Shown in pieces: positions 1 through 5,394 of a stretch of DNA of 6,026 nt. Both the position numbers and the translations under genes were made by a program. How positions within the stretch are numbered: position 1 is the first letter of the stretch; the number at the start of each line of letters is the position of its first letter. The stretch is from Sulfurimonas sp. (GTDB lineage Bacteria; Campylobacterota; Campylobacteria; Campylobacterales; Sulfurimonadaceae): contig JAUSKV010000025.1 in assembly GCA_030646745.1 (NCBI GenBank), positions 1-6,026 of the forward strand, in the 5' to 3' direction. A model generated the notes under the pieces. It had not been told where the DNA came from and ran no database searches. It was given only the letters and a program-made list of their open reading frames with translations.

Positions 1-877
1 ATTTTACATATACTCTAGCAGGTGCCGGATACCCTTCTACTGTTTTGCTACTGTCATTCGGGTCTAAAAAATCTTCCAATGACTGCCCCTCTATCCAAGA
101 GGTTTTTCTCTGCTCATTTGCATCAGTAACAGAGGTCTCTAAAACTTCAAAGCTGCCAAATCCCGCTCTTAAACACCAATTTTTCAAAGCACCTATTGTC
201 GGCACAAAGTAGATATTTGGTATCTTGGAGTAAGAGGACTCCGGACACAAACACATTTCACCATCACCTTCTATGTAAAAGGTGTCAAGAATCACTTCGC
301 CATGGGTATCCAAGCCTCTGTAAAGCGACTTCAGCATCATAACGGGATCGCTTCTGTGGTAAAGAACGCCCAAACAAAAGATAACATCAAATTTCTCTTC
401 ATACAACTCCAAATGCTCAACGCCCAGAAGTTCATATACAATTTCACTCTTTACAAAATGATTTATAAAATCAAACTGCGTTTTATAGAGTGCAGACGGA
501 TCAAAGCCGACCAATAGTTTTGGTGCATCCTCTTGCATTCTAAAAAGATAGTAACCATTGTTACACCCTATATCGGCAACTCTCTTATCTTTTAAATTAA
601 AATGTTTTCTTAACAGATTATATTTTATATTGCTTTTCCACTCGGTATCTATGAAGGTGTTGCAAACCTCAAATGGACCCTTTCTCCATGGCATCATAAG
701 TTTTGCAACATCAAATATATTCTTTTCATCTTCACATGTACCGCTTATCTTTACAATATCGCCGAGTTCCACATGCCAAGTACCATCTTTTAAACTATGG
801 AGTGCCTCTCGCAAAGGAGCAATATTTTTCCAACTCATCCACTTCTGTCGCTCTGTTCTTATTTCATTTAGGTTCAT
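1..877 (-). CDS. cmoB: tRNA U34 carboxymethyltransferase CmoB (3' end cut by window edge)
   Basis: CmoB transfers the carboxymethyl group of carboxy-S-adenosylmethionine (made by CmoA) to 5-hydroxyuridine at tRNA position 34, giving 5-oxyacetyl-uridine, which widens wobble decoding. The 292 visible codons match the E. coli protein throughout. MPWRKGPF (residues 62-69) and IDTEW (76-80) form the family-specific entry. [10 protein letters not shown] (101-110) is the SAM-type nucleotide loop, followed by GFDPS (124-128), LGVLYHR (169-175), and [19 protein letters not shown] (270-288). From family alignment as I recall it, K66 and R288 correspond to the ligand-binding Lys91 and Arg315 of E. coli. 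The ATG at 875-877 is the first possible start, because an in-frame TAG lies five codons upstream; no strong Shine-Dalgarno is visible. The N-terminus is some 25 residues shorter than in E. coli. EGYPAPAR lies near the end of the E. coli protein, so only a few residues should be missing beyond base 1. No cmoA is in view. Confidence 0.95.
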   Translation of the reverse strand, partial: MNLNEIRTERQKWMSWKNIAPLREALHSLKDGTWHVELGDIVKISGTCEDEKNIFDVAKLMMPWRKGPFEVCNTFIDTEWKSNIKYNLLRKHFNLKDKRVADIGCNNGYYLFRMQEDAPKLLVGFDPSALYKTQFDFINHFVKSEIVYELLGVEHLELYEEKFDVIFCLGVLYHRSDPVMMLKSLYRGLDTHGEVILDTFYIEGDGEMCLCPESSYSKIPNIYFVPTIGALKNWCLRAGFGSFEVLETSVTDANEQRKTSWIEGQSLEDFLDPNDSSKTVEGYPAPARVYVK

Positions 878-904
878 TTTATACTTTATCTATGTAAATT
901 TTAA

Positions 905-910
905 TATAAT
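905..910 (+). promoter_or_regulatory. Putative -10 box for the cation efflux gene
   Basis: A perfect TATAAT 30 bases ahead of the start codon at 941, inside the 63-base gap between the divergent cmoB and efflux genes. It would place transcription start near 917. A Shine-Dalgarno AGGA at 931-934 then sits six bases before the ATG. No clear -35 hexamer is seen. Confidence 0.5.
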
Positions 911-914
911 TGTA
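909..914 (-). promoter_or_regulatory. Putative -10 box for cmoB
   Basis: Read on the minus strand this is TACAAT, five of six matches to TATAAT, lying 31 bases upstream of the cmoB ATG. It shares two bases with the opposite-strand -10 box at 905-910. There is no convincing -35 box, as is usual in Campylobacterota. The alternative AT-rich hexamers nearby cannot be excluded. Confidence 0.35.
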
Positions 915-940
915 CCCTAAAAATAGTATTAGGAAATTTT

Positions 941-1834
941 ATGAGATTAGAGAAAAAAGCCACAGTTGTTTCAACATCAGTTGCAGGATTGTTGGTGCTT
1001 ATAAAGATGGCTATTGGAATTTTCAGCGGTTCTATCGCCGTTCTTGCCTCTGCTATTGACTCATTTTTAGACCTTACCGTATCACTTTTCAACTACTTTG
1101 CACTCAACAATGCCGAAAAAGACCCCGATGAACAGTTTCACTTTGGAAGAAGTAAAATAGAACCTCTTGCAGCTGTGATTGAGGGAACAATAATCTCATT
1201 TTCTGCCATCTTTATATTGTACGAAGCACTCAAAAAATTTGTACATAACGAGCCGATGCAACATATTACAGAGAGTGTTTTGGTTATGGTAGCCTCATTT
1301 GTCATTACGGCAATTTTAGTACTCTTTTTAAATTATGTTGCAAAAAAAACAAAAAATATGGTTATAAAAGCAGATGCCCTCCACTACAAAACCGACCTCT
1401 TCTCAAATGGCTCTGTTCTTATCGCTCTTGCACTTATCTCTTACACAGGGGAACAGTTAATAGACCCTATTTTGGGTGTCGGTATTGCACTCTATATGAT
1501 TTACTCAGCTATTCCGATTATCAAAGAGGGCGTGTTGATGCTCCTTGATGCTGCCATACCCCAAGAGGATATTCAAAAAATACAGAATATCATAGAATCA
1601 GAGCCGGAAATTACCACATACCATGACTTAAAAACAAGAGAAGCAGGTTCACACATTTTCATCTCTGTGCATGCAGTTTTTAATATCAATATATCTCTCT
1701 ATGATGCACATTTAATCTCAGACAGAATTGAAGAAAAATTAAGAAAACTCTTTGAAGATAAAAAAAGCCATATCTTAATCCATTTGGATCCTTACGACGA
1801 TTCTATTATAAATGAAAAAGAAGATATTTATTAG
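941..1834 (+). CDS. Cation diffusion facilitator family transporter, FieF/YiiP-like
   Basis: An inner-membrane divalent-metal/proton antiporter of the CDF family that should export Zn2+, Fe2+, Mn2+ or similar ions; the substrate cannot be read with certainty. It has 297 residues, the usual size. Six hydrophobic segments (about 9-29, 31-55, 77-98, 112-133, 154-171, 174-193) precede a cytoplasmic metal-binding domain. The transport site A of YiiP is intact: D40xxxD44 in helix 2 and H148xxxD152 in helix 5. The cytoplasmic site C is also intact, with H228, H244, H257, H281 and D283 aligning to H232, H248, H261, H283 and D285. Site B in the helix 2-3 loop is degraded: D63 remains but its two histidines appear as F66 and R70. 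AGGA at 931-934 supports the start. The next gene follows after 54 bases but has its own -10 box, so read-through is possible but not required. Confidence 0.93.
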   Translation: MRLEKKATVVSTSVAGLLVLIKMAIGIFSGSIAVLASAIDSFLDLTVSLFNYFALNNAEKDPDEQFHFGRSKIEPLAAVIEGTIISFSAIFILYEALKKFVHNEPMQHITESVLVMVASFVITAILVLFLNYVAKKTKNMVIKADALHYKTDLFSNGSVLIALALISYTGEQLIDPILGVGIALYMIYSAIPIIKEGVLMLLDAAIPQEDIQKIQNIIESEPEITTYHDLKTREAGSHIFISVHAVFNINISLYDAHLISDRIEEKLRKLFEDKKSHILIHLDPYDDSIINEKEDIY

Positions 1835-1842
1835 TTTTTCTT

Positions 1843-1855
1843 AACTTAATAAGTT
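1843..1855. promoter_or_regulatory. 13-bp palindrome next to the -10 box, possible operator
   Basis: AACTTA, one base, TAAGTT: a perfect 6-bp inverted repeat ending one base before the TATAAT at 1857. The position suits a repressor or activator site, but it is short and AT-rich and could be chance. It has no T-run on the plus side and is not a terminator of the preceding gene. Confidence 0.25.
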
Positions 1856-1856
1856 C

Positions 1857-1862
1857 TATAAT
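1857..1862 (+). promoter_or_regulatory. Putative -10 box for the haem-protein gene
   Basis: A perfect TATAAT 26 bases before the ATG at 1889. Transcription would start near 1869, leaving a leader of about 20 bases containing the Shine-Dalgarno GGAG at 1878-1881, seven bases from the start codon. Confidence 0.5.
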
Positions 1863-1888
1863 ACACAAAATCTATTTGGAGAATACCT

Positions 1889-2473
1889 ATGAAACTACTA
1901 AAATCGATTACCATGATAAGCCTATTTACCACAATGCTGCTCGCTGAAGCACCTCAAGAGGTAAGAACAGAACTACAAAAAACTGTAGAGATTGGAGAGA
2001 GTAGTTCAAACATGCTTATACAAACGCTTGGTAAAAACATGAAAGAACATATGGGCAAAGGAGGTGTGATGGATGCACTGAAATTTTGTTCTAATGAAGC
2101 CTATTCGCTTACTTCGGATGTCAATAAAAAGACGGTTGCCGGTGTTGCTCTGAAGCGAATCAGTTTAAAACAGCGCAATCCTGCCAATGCACCAAAAGAG
2201 AATGAGGCAAAAATTTTAGAAGCCTTTGAATCTTTAAAAGCACTCAATGTAGTTATGCCGGAGTATTTAGTAGAAAAAGTTGCTGATAAAATATATAAAT
2301 ATTACAAACCAATCACTATGAACAATGAAGTGTGTCTAAAATGTCATGGTAAAATTTCTGAAGATATTGACTTAAAAAGAGAGATAACAAAAGTTTATCC
2401 ACTAGACAGAGCATTTGATTACAAAATGAATGATTTAAGAGGTGCTGTTGTAGTTACGATAACGCATCAGTAA
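1889..2473 (+). CDS. Secreted Tll0287-like (DUF3365) c-type haem protein
   Basis: A 194-residue periplasmic protein with one covalent haem site. Residues 1-19 are a signal peptide (KLLK, hydrophobic stretch, LLA before E20), so the mature form is exported and probably soluble. C149-L-K-C152-H153 is a CxxCH haem-c attachment motif. The features I recognise as Tll0287/DUF3365 are the FCSNEAY block at 66-72, KRISLKQRNPANAP at 89-102, and the C-terminal YPLDRAFDY...DLRGAVVV (170-189). In cyanobacterial Tll0287 the fold is PAS-like and the haem iron is bound by His and Cys; C67 is the obvious candidate for that Cys here, which is inference. Its role is unknown: redox or gas sensing and electron transfer are both possible. 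GGAG at 1878-1881 supports the start. It follows a metal efflux gene on the same strand and ends at a strong terminator. Confidence 0.85.
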   Translation: MKLLKSITMISLFTTMLLAEAPQEVRTELQKTVEIGESSSNMLIQTLGKNMKEHMGKGGVMDALKFCSNEAYSLTSDVNKKTVAGVALKRISLKQRNPANAPKENEAKILEAFESLKALNVVMPEYLVEKVADKIYKYYKPITMNNEVCLKCHGKISEDIDLKREITKVYPLDRAFDYKMNDLRGAVVVTITHQ

Positions 2474-2490
2474 TTATGTTTAACACACCA

Positions 2491-2498
2491 CCCCCCCC
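2491..2498. repeat. Eight-base C homopolymer tract
   Basis: C8 on the plus strand, 18 bases after the haem-protein stop codon and before its terminator. Runs of eight or more G/C are classic slippage sites in Campylobacterota. Here the tract lies in the 3' untranslated part of one gene, past the end of the convergent one, so a length change would alter neither protein. It forms the outer edge of repeat copy A. Confidence 0.7.
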
Positions 2499-2550
2499 AA
2501 GGGTATTTGTCACTTCGTTCGGGCGCATGTGGAAATATCTCCACATGCGG
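2491..2550 (-). repeat. Palindromic interspersed repeat, copy A
   Basis: Read on the minus strand, the element contains TTCCACATG, then a variable spacer, then GACAAATACC, then TT and G8. Copy B at 3771-3812 has the same order on the plus strand: TTCCACATG, spacer, GACAAATGCC, ATGA, G4. Counting by eye from TTCCACATG through CC gives 25 identities in 34 columns, including one single-base gap. The inner part of copy A is a perfect 10-bp stem that doubles as a terminator. The two copies are inverted relative to each other and bracket the orphan gene at 2605-3465. Whether this is a genome-wide repeat family cannot be told from the window. Confidence 0.5.
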
Positions 2551-2554
2551 TTTT
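2524..2554 (+). terminator. Rho-independent terminator of the haem-protein gene
   Basis: A perfect 10-bp stem, CGCATGTGGA (2524-2533) with TCCACATGCG (2540-2549), a six-base loop, and then G and TTTT (2551-2554). It lies 50 bases after the stop codon at 2471-2473. The T-run is only on the plus side, so the signal is best for the rightward transcript. The stem could also slow transcription arriving from the convergent gene at 2605-3465. Confidence 0.75.
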
Positions 2555-2595
2555 ACCTGCACCTTATTATGCTGTTACTGTTAAACCTACCTCAC

Positions 2596-2613
2596 AACAC
2601 ATGCCTATTTTAC
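2596..2613 (-). repeat. Left member of short inverted repeat around the orphan gene
   Basis: AACACATGCCTATTTTAC on the plus strand. Its partner is read on the minus strand from 3501 to 3482. The first twelve bases match 11 of 12, and the shared TTTAC follows after a two-base gap. This copy contains the stop codon (2605-2607) of the orphan gene. The match is short enough that chance is a real alternative. Confidence 0.3.
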
Positions 2614-3465
2614 CTCTTGAGAAAGCCAATTATATACACCGGTTCCGACAATCAGCAGTGTTACCCCGATAATTAAATAAAAAGCATTTATCAGTTTGCT
2701 GTAATCATCCAAAACTATTTTAAATACCGCAATGAGCGACTCAATAGAGAGTGCAATAATAATAGATGTAAGAAATTTACTAAGAATTCTACTCTGCAAG
2801 TCACTACCGTAGTTGAATGTTTTAAATAGAATTTCATTTTCTATAATATTTTTTGCCAAATCATAGATTGCAAGCCCGATGGTAATGGAAATAATCGATG
2901 TAAATACATCATGCATAACCGCTTCTGATGTCTTTTGAAAGATAAGCATATGCAAAAAGATATATCCGCCATAGAGAACTAAAAATACAGATACAATTCC
3001 CAGCAATAGTCCGCTTCCGCCCATAACATATGAGTTAACTTTTTCAAAAGCACTATTGTGTTCAATGAGGCGAAGCTCTTCAAGAAGTTTTAGTATATCA
3101 AAATCTACAACGATATAGCCATCATTATGAGGTTTGACAGCCGTGAGAGTTGGCAACCCCGTAATATGATGAAGATATGGATTGCTAACATGGATTGGTT
3201 CATCTATAAAACTGACCCACTTGAAATAAAAAGATTTATCTGTACCTTCGCAATCTTTATCGACATATTTTCTGCCAAAAGCGGGTGTAGATTGGATAAA
3301 GTTTGCATCCACATAATAGATTATTTCAGCTGATTTTTCAAATTCAAAAAGGAGATGTAATCCCTTTTCATTGATTGAAACTGGATGATAATTTTCCATT
3401 GTCATTCGAATATAGAATTTAATACTGTTTTTGTTTTCGGTATAAATATTGATAATTCGTTTCAT
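2605..3465 (-). CDS. Orphan membrane protein with PDC/Cache-like sensor region
   Basis: A 286-residue protein I do not assign to a named gene. Residues 1-145 look soluble. YYVDANFIQSTPAF (50-63), SNPYLHHITGLPTLTAV (94-110) and DGYIVVDFDILKLL (115-128) resemble the ligand-pocket strands of PDC/Cache sensors, where a DPY...TG...T pattern is typical. Similar PDC-sensor proteins occur in Campylobacterota; that link is from memory. Four hydrophobic helices follow (about 149-175, 184-203, 232-251, 259-278), then a short tail ending QEVK. No kinase, HAMP, GGDEF or methyl-accepting domain is present, and no signal peptide or helix precedes the sensor region. Without one it would sit in the cytoplasm, unlike classical Cache domains. 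A strong Shine-Dalgarno AAGGAG (3478-3473) lies seven bases before the ATG. It has no operon partner and is bracketed by repeats. Coding status is secure; function is open. Confidence 0.75.
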   Translation of the reverse strand: MKRIINIYTENKNSIKFYIRMTMENYHPVSINEKGLHLLFEFEKSAEIIYYVDANFIQSTPAFGRKYVDKDCEGTDKSFYFKWVSFIDEPIHVSNPYLHHITGLPTLTAVKPHNDGYIVVDFDILKLLEELRLIEHNSAFEKVNSYVMGGSGLLLGIVSVFLVLYGGYIFLHMLIFQKTSEAVMHDVFTSIISITIGLAIYDLAKNIIENEILFKTFNYGSDLQSRILSKFLTSIIIALSIESLIAVFKIVLDDYSKLINAFYLIIGVTLLIVGTGVYNWLSQEVK

Positions 3466-3481
3466 AGTAATTCTCCTTAAT

Positions 3482-3501
3482 GTAAACTTTAAGCATGTGT
3501 T
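3482..3501 (+). repeat. Right member of short inverted repeat around the orphan gene
   Basis: On the minus strand this reads AACACATGCTTAAAGTTTAC, the inverted partner of the segment at 2596-2613. It lies just upstream of the Shine-Dalgarno and start codon of the orphan gene and overlaps that gene's putative -10 box by three bases. Confidence 0.3.
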
Positions 3502-3507
3502 ATAGCA
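3499..3507 (-). promoter_or_regulatory. Putative extended -10 promoter of the orphan membrane-protein gene
   Basis: On the minus strand this reads TGCTATAAC, an extended -10 (TGn plus TATAAC, five of six matches). It would start transcription near 3492, about 27 bases before the ATG. No good -35 is visible. This independent promoter, together with the hairpin upstream at 3676-3707, suggests the orphan gene is transcribed separately from rny. Confidence 0.45.
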
Positions 3508-3675
3508 CTCGTTACATTAAAGATGCTGTAATGAAAAGATATAGTAAAAATGATTAAGGCAGAAGCCTGTAGAGTGGTGTTTTCACGGTTTAACCAATTC
3601 ATCACGAATAGGAGGGGGAGGCAATAGTTTACTATAAAATCTATAACTCTGTAGATGTAAAGGCATAAAAATTCA

Positions 3676-3707
3676 ACTCCACATACTATCTCTTTGGTAT
3701 GTGGAGT
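3676..3707 (-). terminator. Hairpin, probable terminator of the rny transcript
   Basis: ACTCCACATAC (3676-3686) pairs perfectly with GTATGTGGAGT (3697-3707), an 11-bp stem with a 10-base loop. On the minus strand the stem is followed by TGAA and then TTTTT, which fits an imperfect intrinsic terminator for the leftward transcript, about 120 bases after the rny stop. There is no T-run on the plus side. The arms share ATGTGGA with repeat copy A, so it may belong to the same repeat family instead of, or as well as, being a terminator. Confidence 0.5.
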
Positions 3708-3749
3708 GAGTTACTTGGCATATCTAAAGAAACATTTTACGGAGCAAAA

Positions 3750-3812
3750 GCACTTCGCTTGTTTTGGAAATTCCACATGTATCGTGAGCAAAGAGACAAA
3801 TGCCATGAGGGG
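3750..3812 (+). repeat. Palindromic interspersed repeat, copy B
   Basis: On the plus strand: GCACTTCGCTTG, then TTTTGGAAATTCCACATG, a spacer, GACAAATGCC (3795-3804), ATGA and GGGG (3809-3812). The right part matches copy A in inverted orientation. The left part, CACTTCGCTTG followed by TGGAAAT and TCCACATG, also resembles copy A in direct orientation, because the unit is itself an imperfect palindrome centred on GGAAATTCC. It ends 13 bases before the rny stop codon. Confidence 0.45.
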
Positions 3813-3825
3813 TATAAGCTTTTAA

Positions 3826-5394
3826 CTATTTAGCAAACACCACCGATCTGCTCTCGCGAATCACATTCACTTTTATTTCACCCGGATATTGAACTTTTTC
3901 TTCTATCTCTTTTGCTATCTCTTTAGCCATCAAAACAGCTTCATCATCATTTACTAGCGTAGCATTTACAATTACCCGTATCTCTCGTCCTGCATTTATA
4001 GCATACGCCTGTTTTACACCTGTTTGCTGAAATGCTATCTCTTCTATCTCCGTTACCCGTTTTAGAAAACTCTCTAAAACTTCTCTTCTGGCTCCCGGTC
4101 TTGCGGCGGAGAGAGCATCCGCAGCACATACCGCGCCGCACTCGATTGAGTTGATCTCCTCTTGTCCATGATGCGCATAGATTGCATTTATAACGACACT
4201 ATGTTCATTATAACGGTTACAAACTTCAGCACCCAAACTCACATGATTTCCATCCTGCTCATGCGTGAGAGCCTTACCTATATCATGTAAAAGTCCTGCC
4301 CTTTTTGCTAAAATAGGGTCTCCGCCCATTTCAGCCGCCATCATACCGGCCAAATGTGCCACCTCTAAAGTGTGAGCTAAAGCATTTTGTCCATAACTCG
4401 CACGGTAACGGAGTCGTCCTATGAGCTTGACTAACTCTGGGTGCATGACTCCTATATTTAAATCTGCAATAAGCTCTTCGCCTTCGCTCAAAATAGAGGC
4501 TTCAAACTCATCCGAAACCTTTTCAAAAATCTCTTCGATTCTCGCCGGTTGAATGCGTCCATCTTCTATGAGAAGTTGCAAAGTTTTAGTAGCGATAGCT
4601 CTTCGATAAAGGTTAAAACTACTCACCAAAATAGTATTTGGAGTATCGTCAATAATAATATCAACACCCATAATGGTCTCAAGGGTTTTGATATTTCTAC
4701 CCTCTTTGCCGATTATGCGACCTTTTAGCTCATCATTATCTAAATGAACCAAACTTGTAAGCCGCTCAGAAGCGAACTCTCCTGCATAACGGCTTGTCGC
4801 CTGAGCCAAAATATAGTTTGCTCTTTTTTTTGCCTCAGTTTTTGCTTCATTCTCATATTTTCTTACAATGTGAGCTATCTCAGCACGAGACTTCTCTTCT
4901 ACCTTTTCAAGCAGGACAACTTTAGCCTCAGCCTGAGTCATTCCGGCACTATGCTCTATTGCATGGAGAGCTTCATCAATTTTGCTCTCATATTTTTGTT
5001 TAAGTAAGTTTATCGACTTCTCATTTCTCTCTAAATCAACTCTTTTAACTTTTAATGTGCTACTCTCATCCTGAATTCGATTCTCTTCATTTTGTTTGTA
5101 TCTCTTAAAACTCTGCTCTTTTCGTATAACATCATCTTCTCTTTGAGAGAGGTCAGCTTTAGCTCTTTCTTTTGCATTTTCATACTGCTTTAGAGCTTCC
5201 AACTCAATCTCTTGAGACTTTAATTTAGACTTTTGTAAAAGCAACTCCGCTTCATTTTCAATCACGCCGGCCTTTGCTTTTGCTTTGTCCACATAAATAT
5301 CAAAATTAGCATTTGTAATTTTTTTAGAGATGATAAAACCGATAATCCCACTCACTGTAGCTGTTAAGCCACCTAGCAGTATCTCGTCTAACAT
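3826..5394 (-). CDS. rny: Ribonuclease Y
   Basis: A membrane-anchored endoribonuclease that starts mRNA decay. The 522 residues are the normal family length and all parts are present. There is an N-terminal membrane helix (about 5-23) and a long charged coiled coil (about 35-200). A KH RNA-binding domain follows, with the GKEG loop at 229-232 in GRIIGKEGRN and GVDIIIDDTPNTI after it. The HD phosphohydrolase domain carries the metal ligands H341 (in LAHTLEVAHLAG), H370-D371 (in GLLHDIGK) and D426 (in AADALSAARPGAR). The C-terminal YPGEIKVNVIRESR is typical. The ATG at 5392-5394 overlaps the last seven bases of the upstream folate gene, and GAGG lies about seven bases before it, so the two genes are probably one operon with coupled translation. 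A hairpin 120 bases after the stop probably ends the transcript. Confidence 0.97.
   Translation of the reverse strand: MLDEILLGGLTATVSGIIGFIISKKITNANFDIYVDKAKAKAGVIENEAELLLQKSKLKSQEIELEALKQYENAKERAKADLSQREDDVIRKEQSFKRYKQNEENRIQDESSTLKVKRVDLERNEKSINLLKQKYESKIDEALHAIEHSAGMTQAEAKVVLLEKVEEKSRAEIAHIVRKYENEAKTEAKKRANYILAQATSRYAGEFASERLTSLVHLDNDELKGRIIGKEGRNIKTLETIMGVDIIIDDTPNTILVSSFNLYRRAIATKTLQLLIEDGRIQPARIEEIFEKVSDEFEASILSEGEELIADLNIGVMHPELVKLIGRLRYRASYGQNALAHTLEVAHLAGMMAAEMGGDPILAKRAGLLHDIGKALTHEQDGNHVSLGAEVCNRYNEHSVVINAIYAHHGQEEINSIECGAVCAADALSAARPGARREVLESFLKRVTEIEEIAFQQTGVKQAYAINAGREIRVIVNATLVNDDEAVLMAKEIAKEIEEKVQYPGEIKVNVIRESRSVVFAK

Larger units (their letters stand above)
3508..3825. other. 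Gene-poor spacer between rny and the orphan gene
   Basis: About 320 bases with no convincing gene. It holds, from left to right: a short AGGC/GCCT hairpin at 3557-3568; a G-rich run at 3611-3620; a loose inverted repeat in which TTTAC (3628-3632) and ATCTAT (3639-3644) face GTAGATGTAAA (3651-3661); the 11-bp stem at 3676-3707; and repeat copy B up to 3812. A 44-codon plus-strand frame at 3699-3833 has no ribosome binding site and is read largely out of the repeat, so it is not called as a gene. The density of stems suggests accumulated repeat or insertion debris. Confidence 0.6.

Noticed and set aside
558..920. A 120-codon plus-strand frame
   Set aside because: Antisense to cmoB, whose protein matches a known family across its whole length.
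2476..2676. A 66-codon plus-strand frame through the C8 tract
   Set aside because: It crosses the terminator and runs antisense into the end of the orphan gene; the proline run is just the C tract. No ribosome binding site.
3557..3568. AGGC-AGAA-GCCT mini hairpin
   Set aside because: Only four base pairs and no T-run; expected by chance.
3628..3661. Hairpin ATCTAT...GTAGAT resembling the 3' stem of a Cas12a-type CRISPR repeat
   Set aside because: It occurs once, with no spacer-repeat periodicity and no cas genes in the window; the stem includes a T-G pair and differs from the usual TCTAC/GTAGA.
3699..3833. A 44-codon plus-strand frame (starting MWSELLGISKETFYG) that overlaps the rny stop
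   Set aside because: No ribosome binding site, and the frame runs through a hairpin arm and repeat copy B, whose sequence accounts for much of it. It could be transposase debris, but nothing identifies it.
4744..5007. An 87-codon plus-strand frame opposite rny
   Set aside because: It lies antisense to the coiled coil of RNase Y; the leucine, serine and phenylalanine richness comes from reading Glu/Lys codons backwards.
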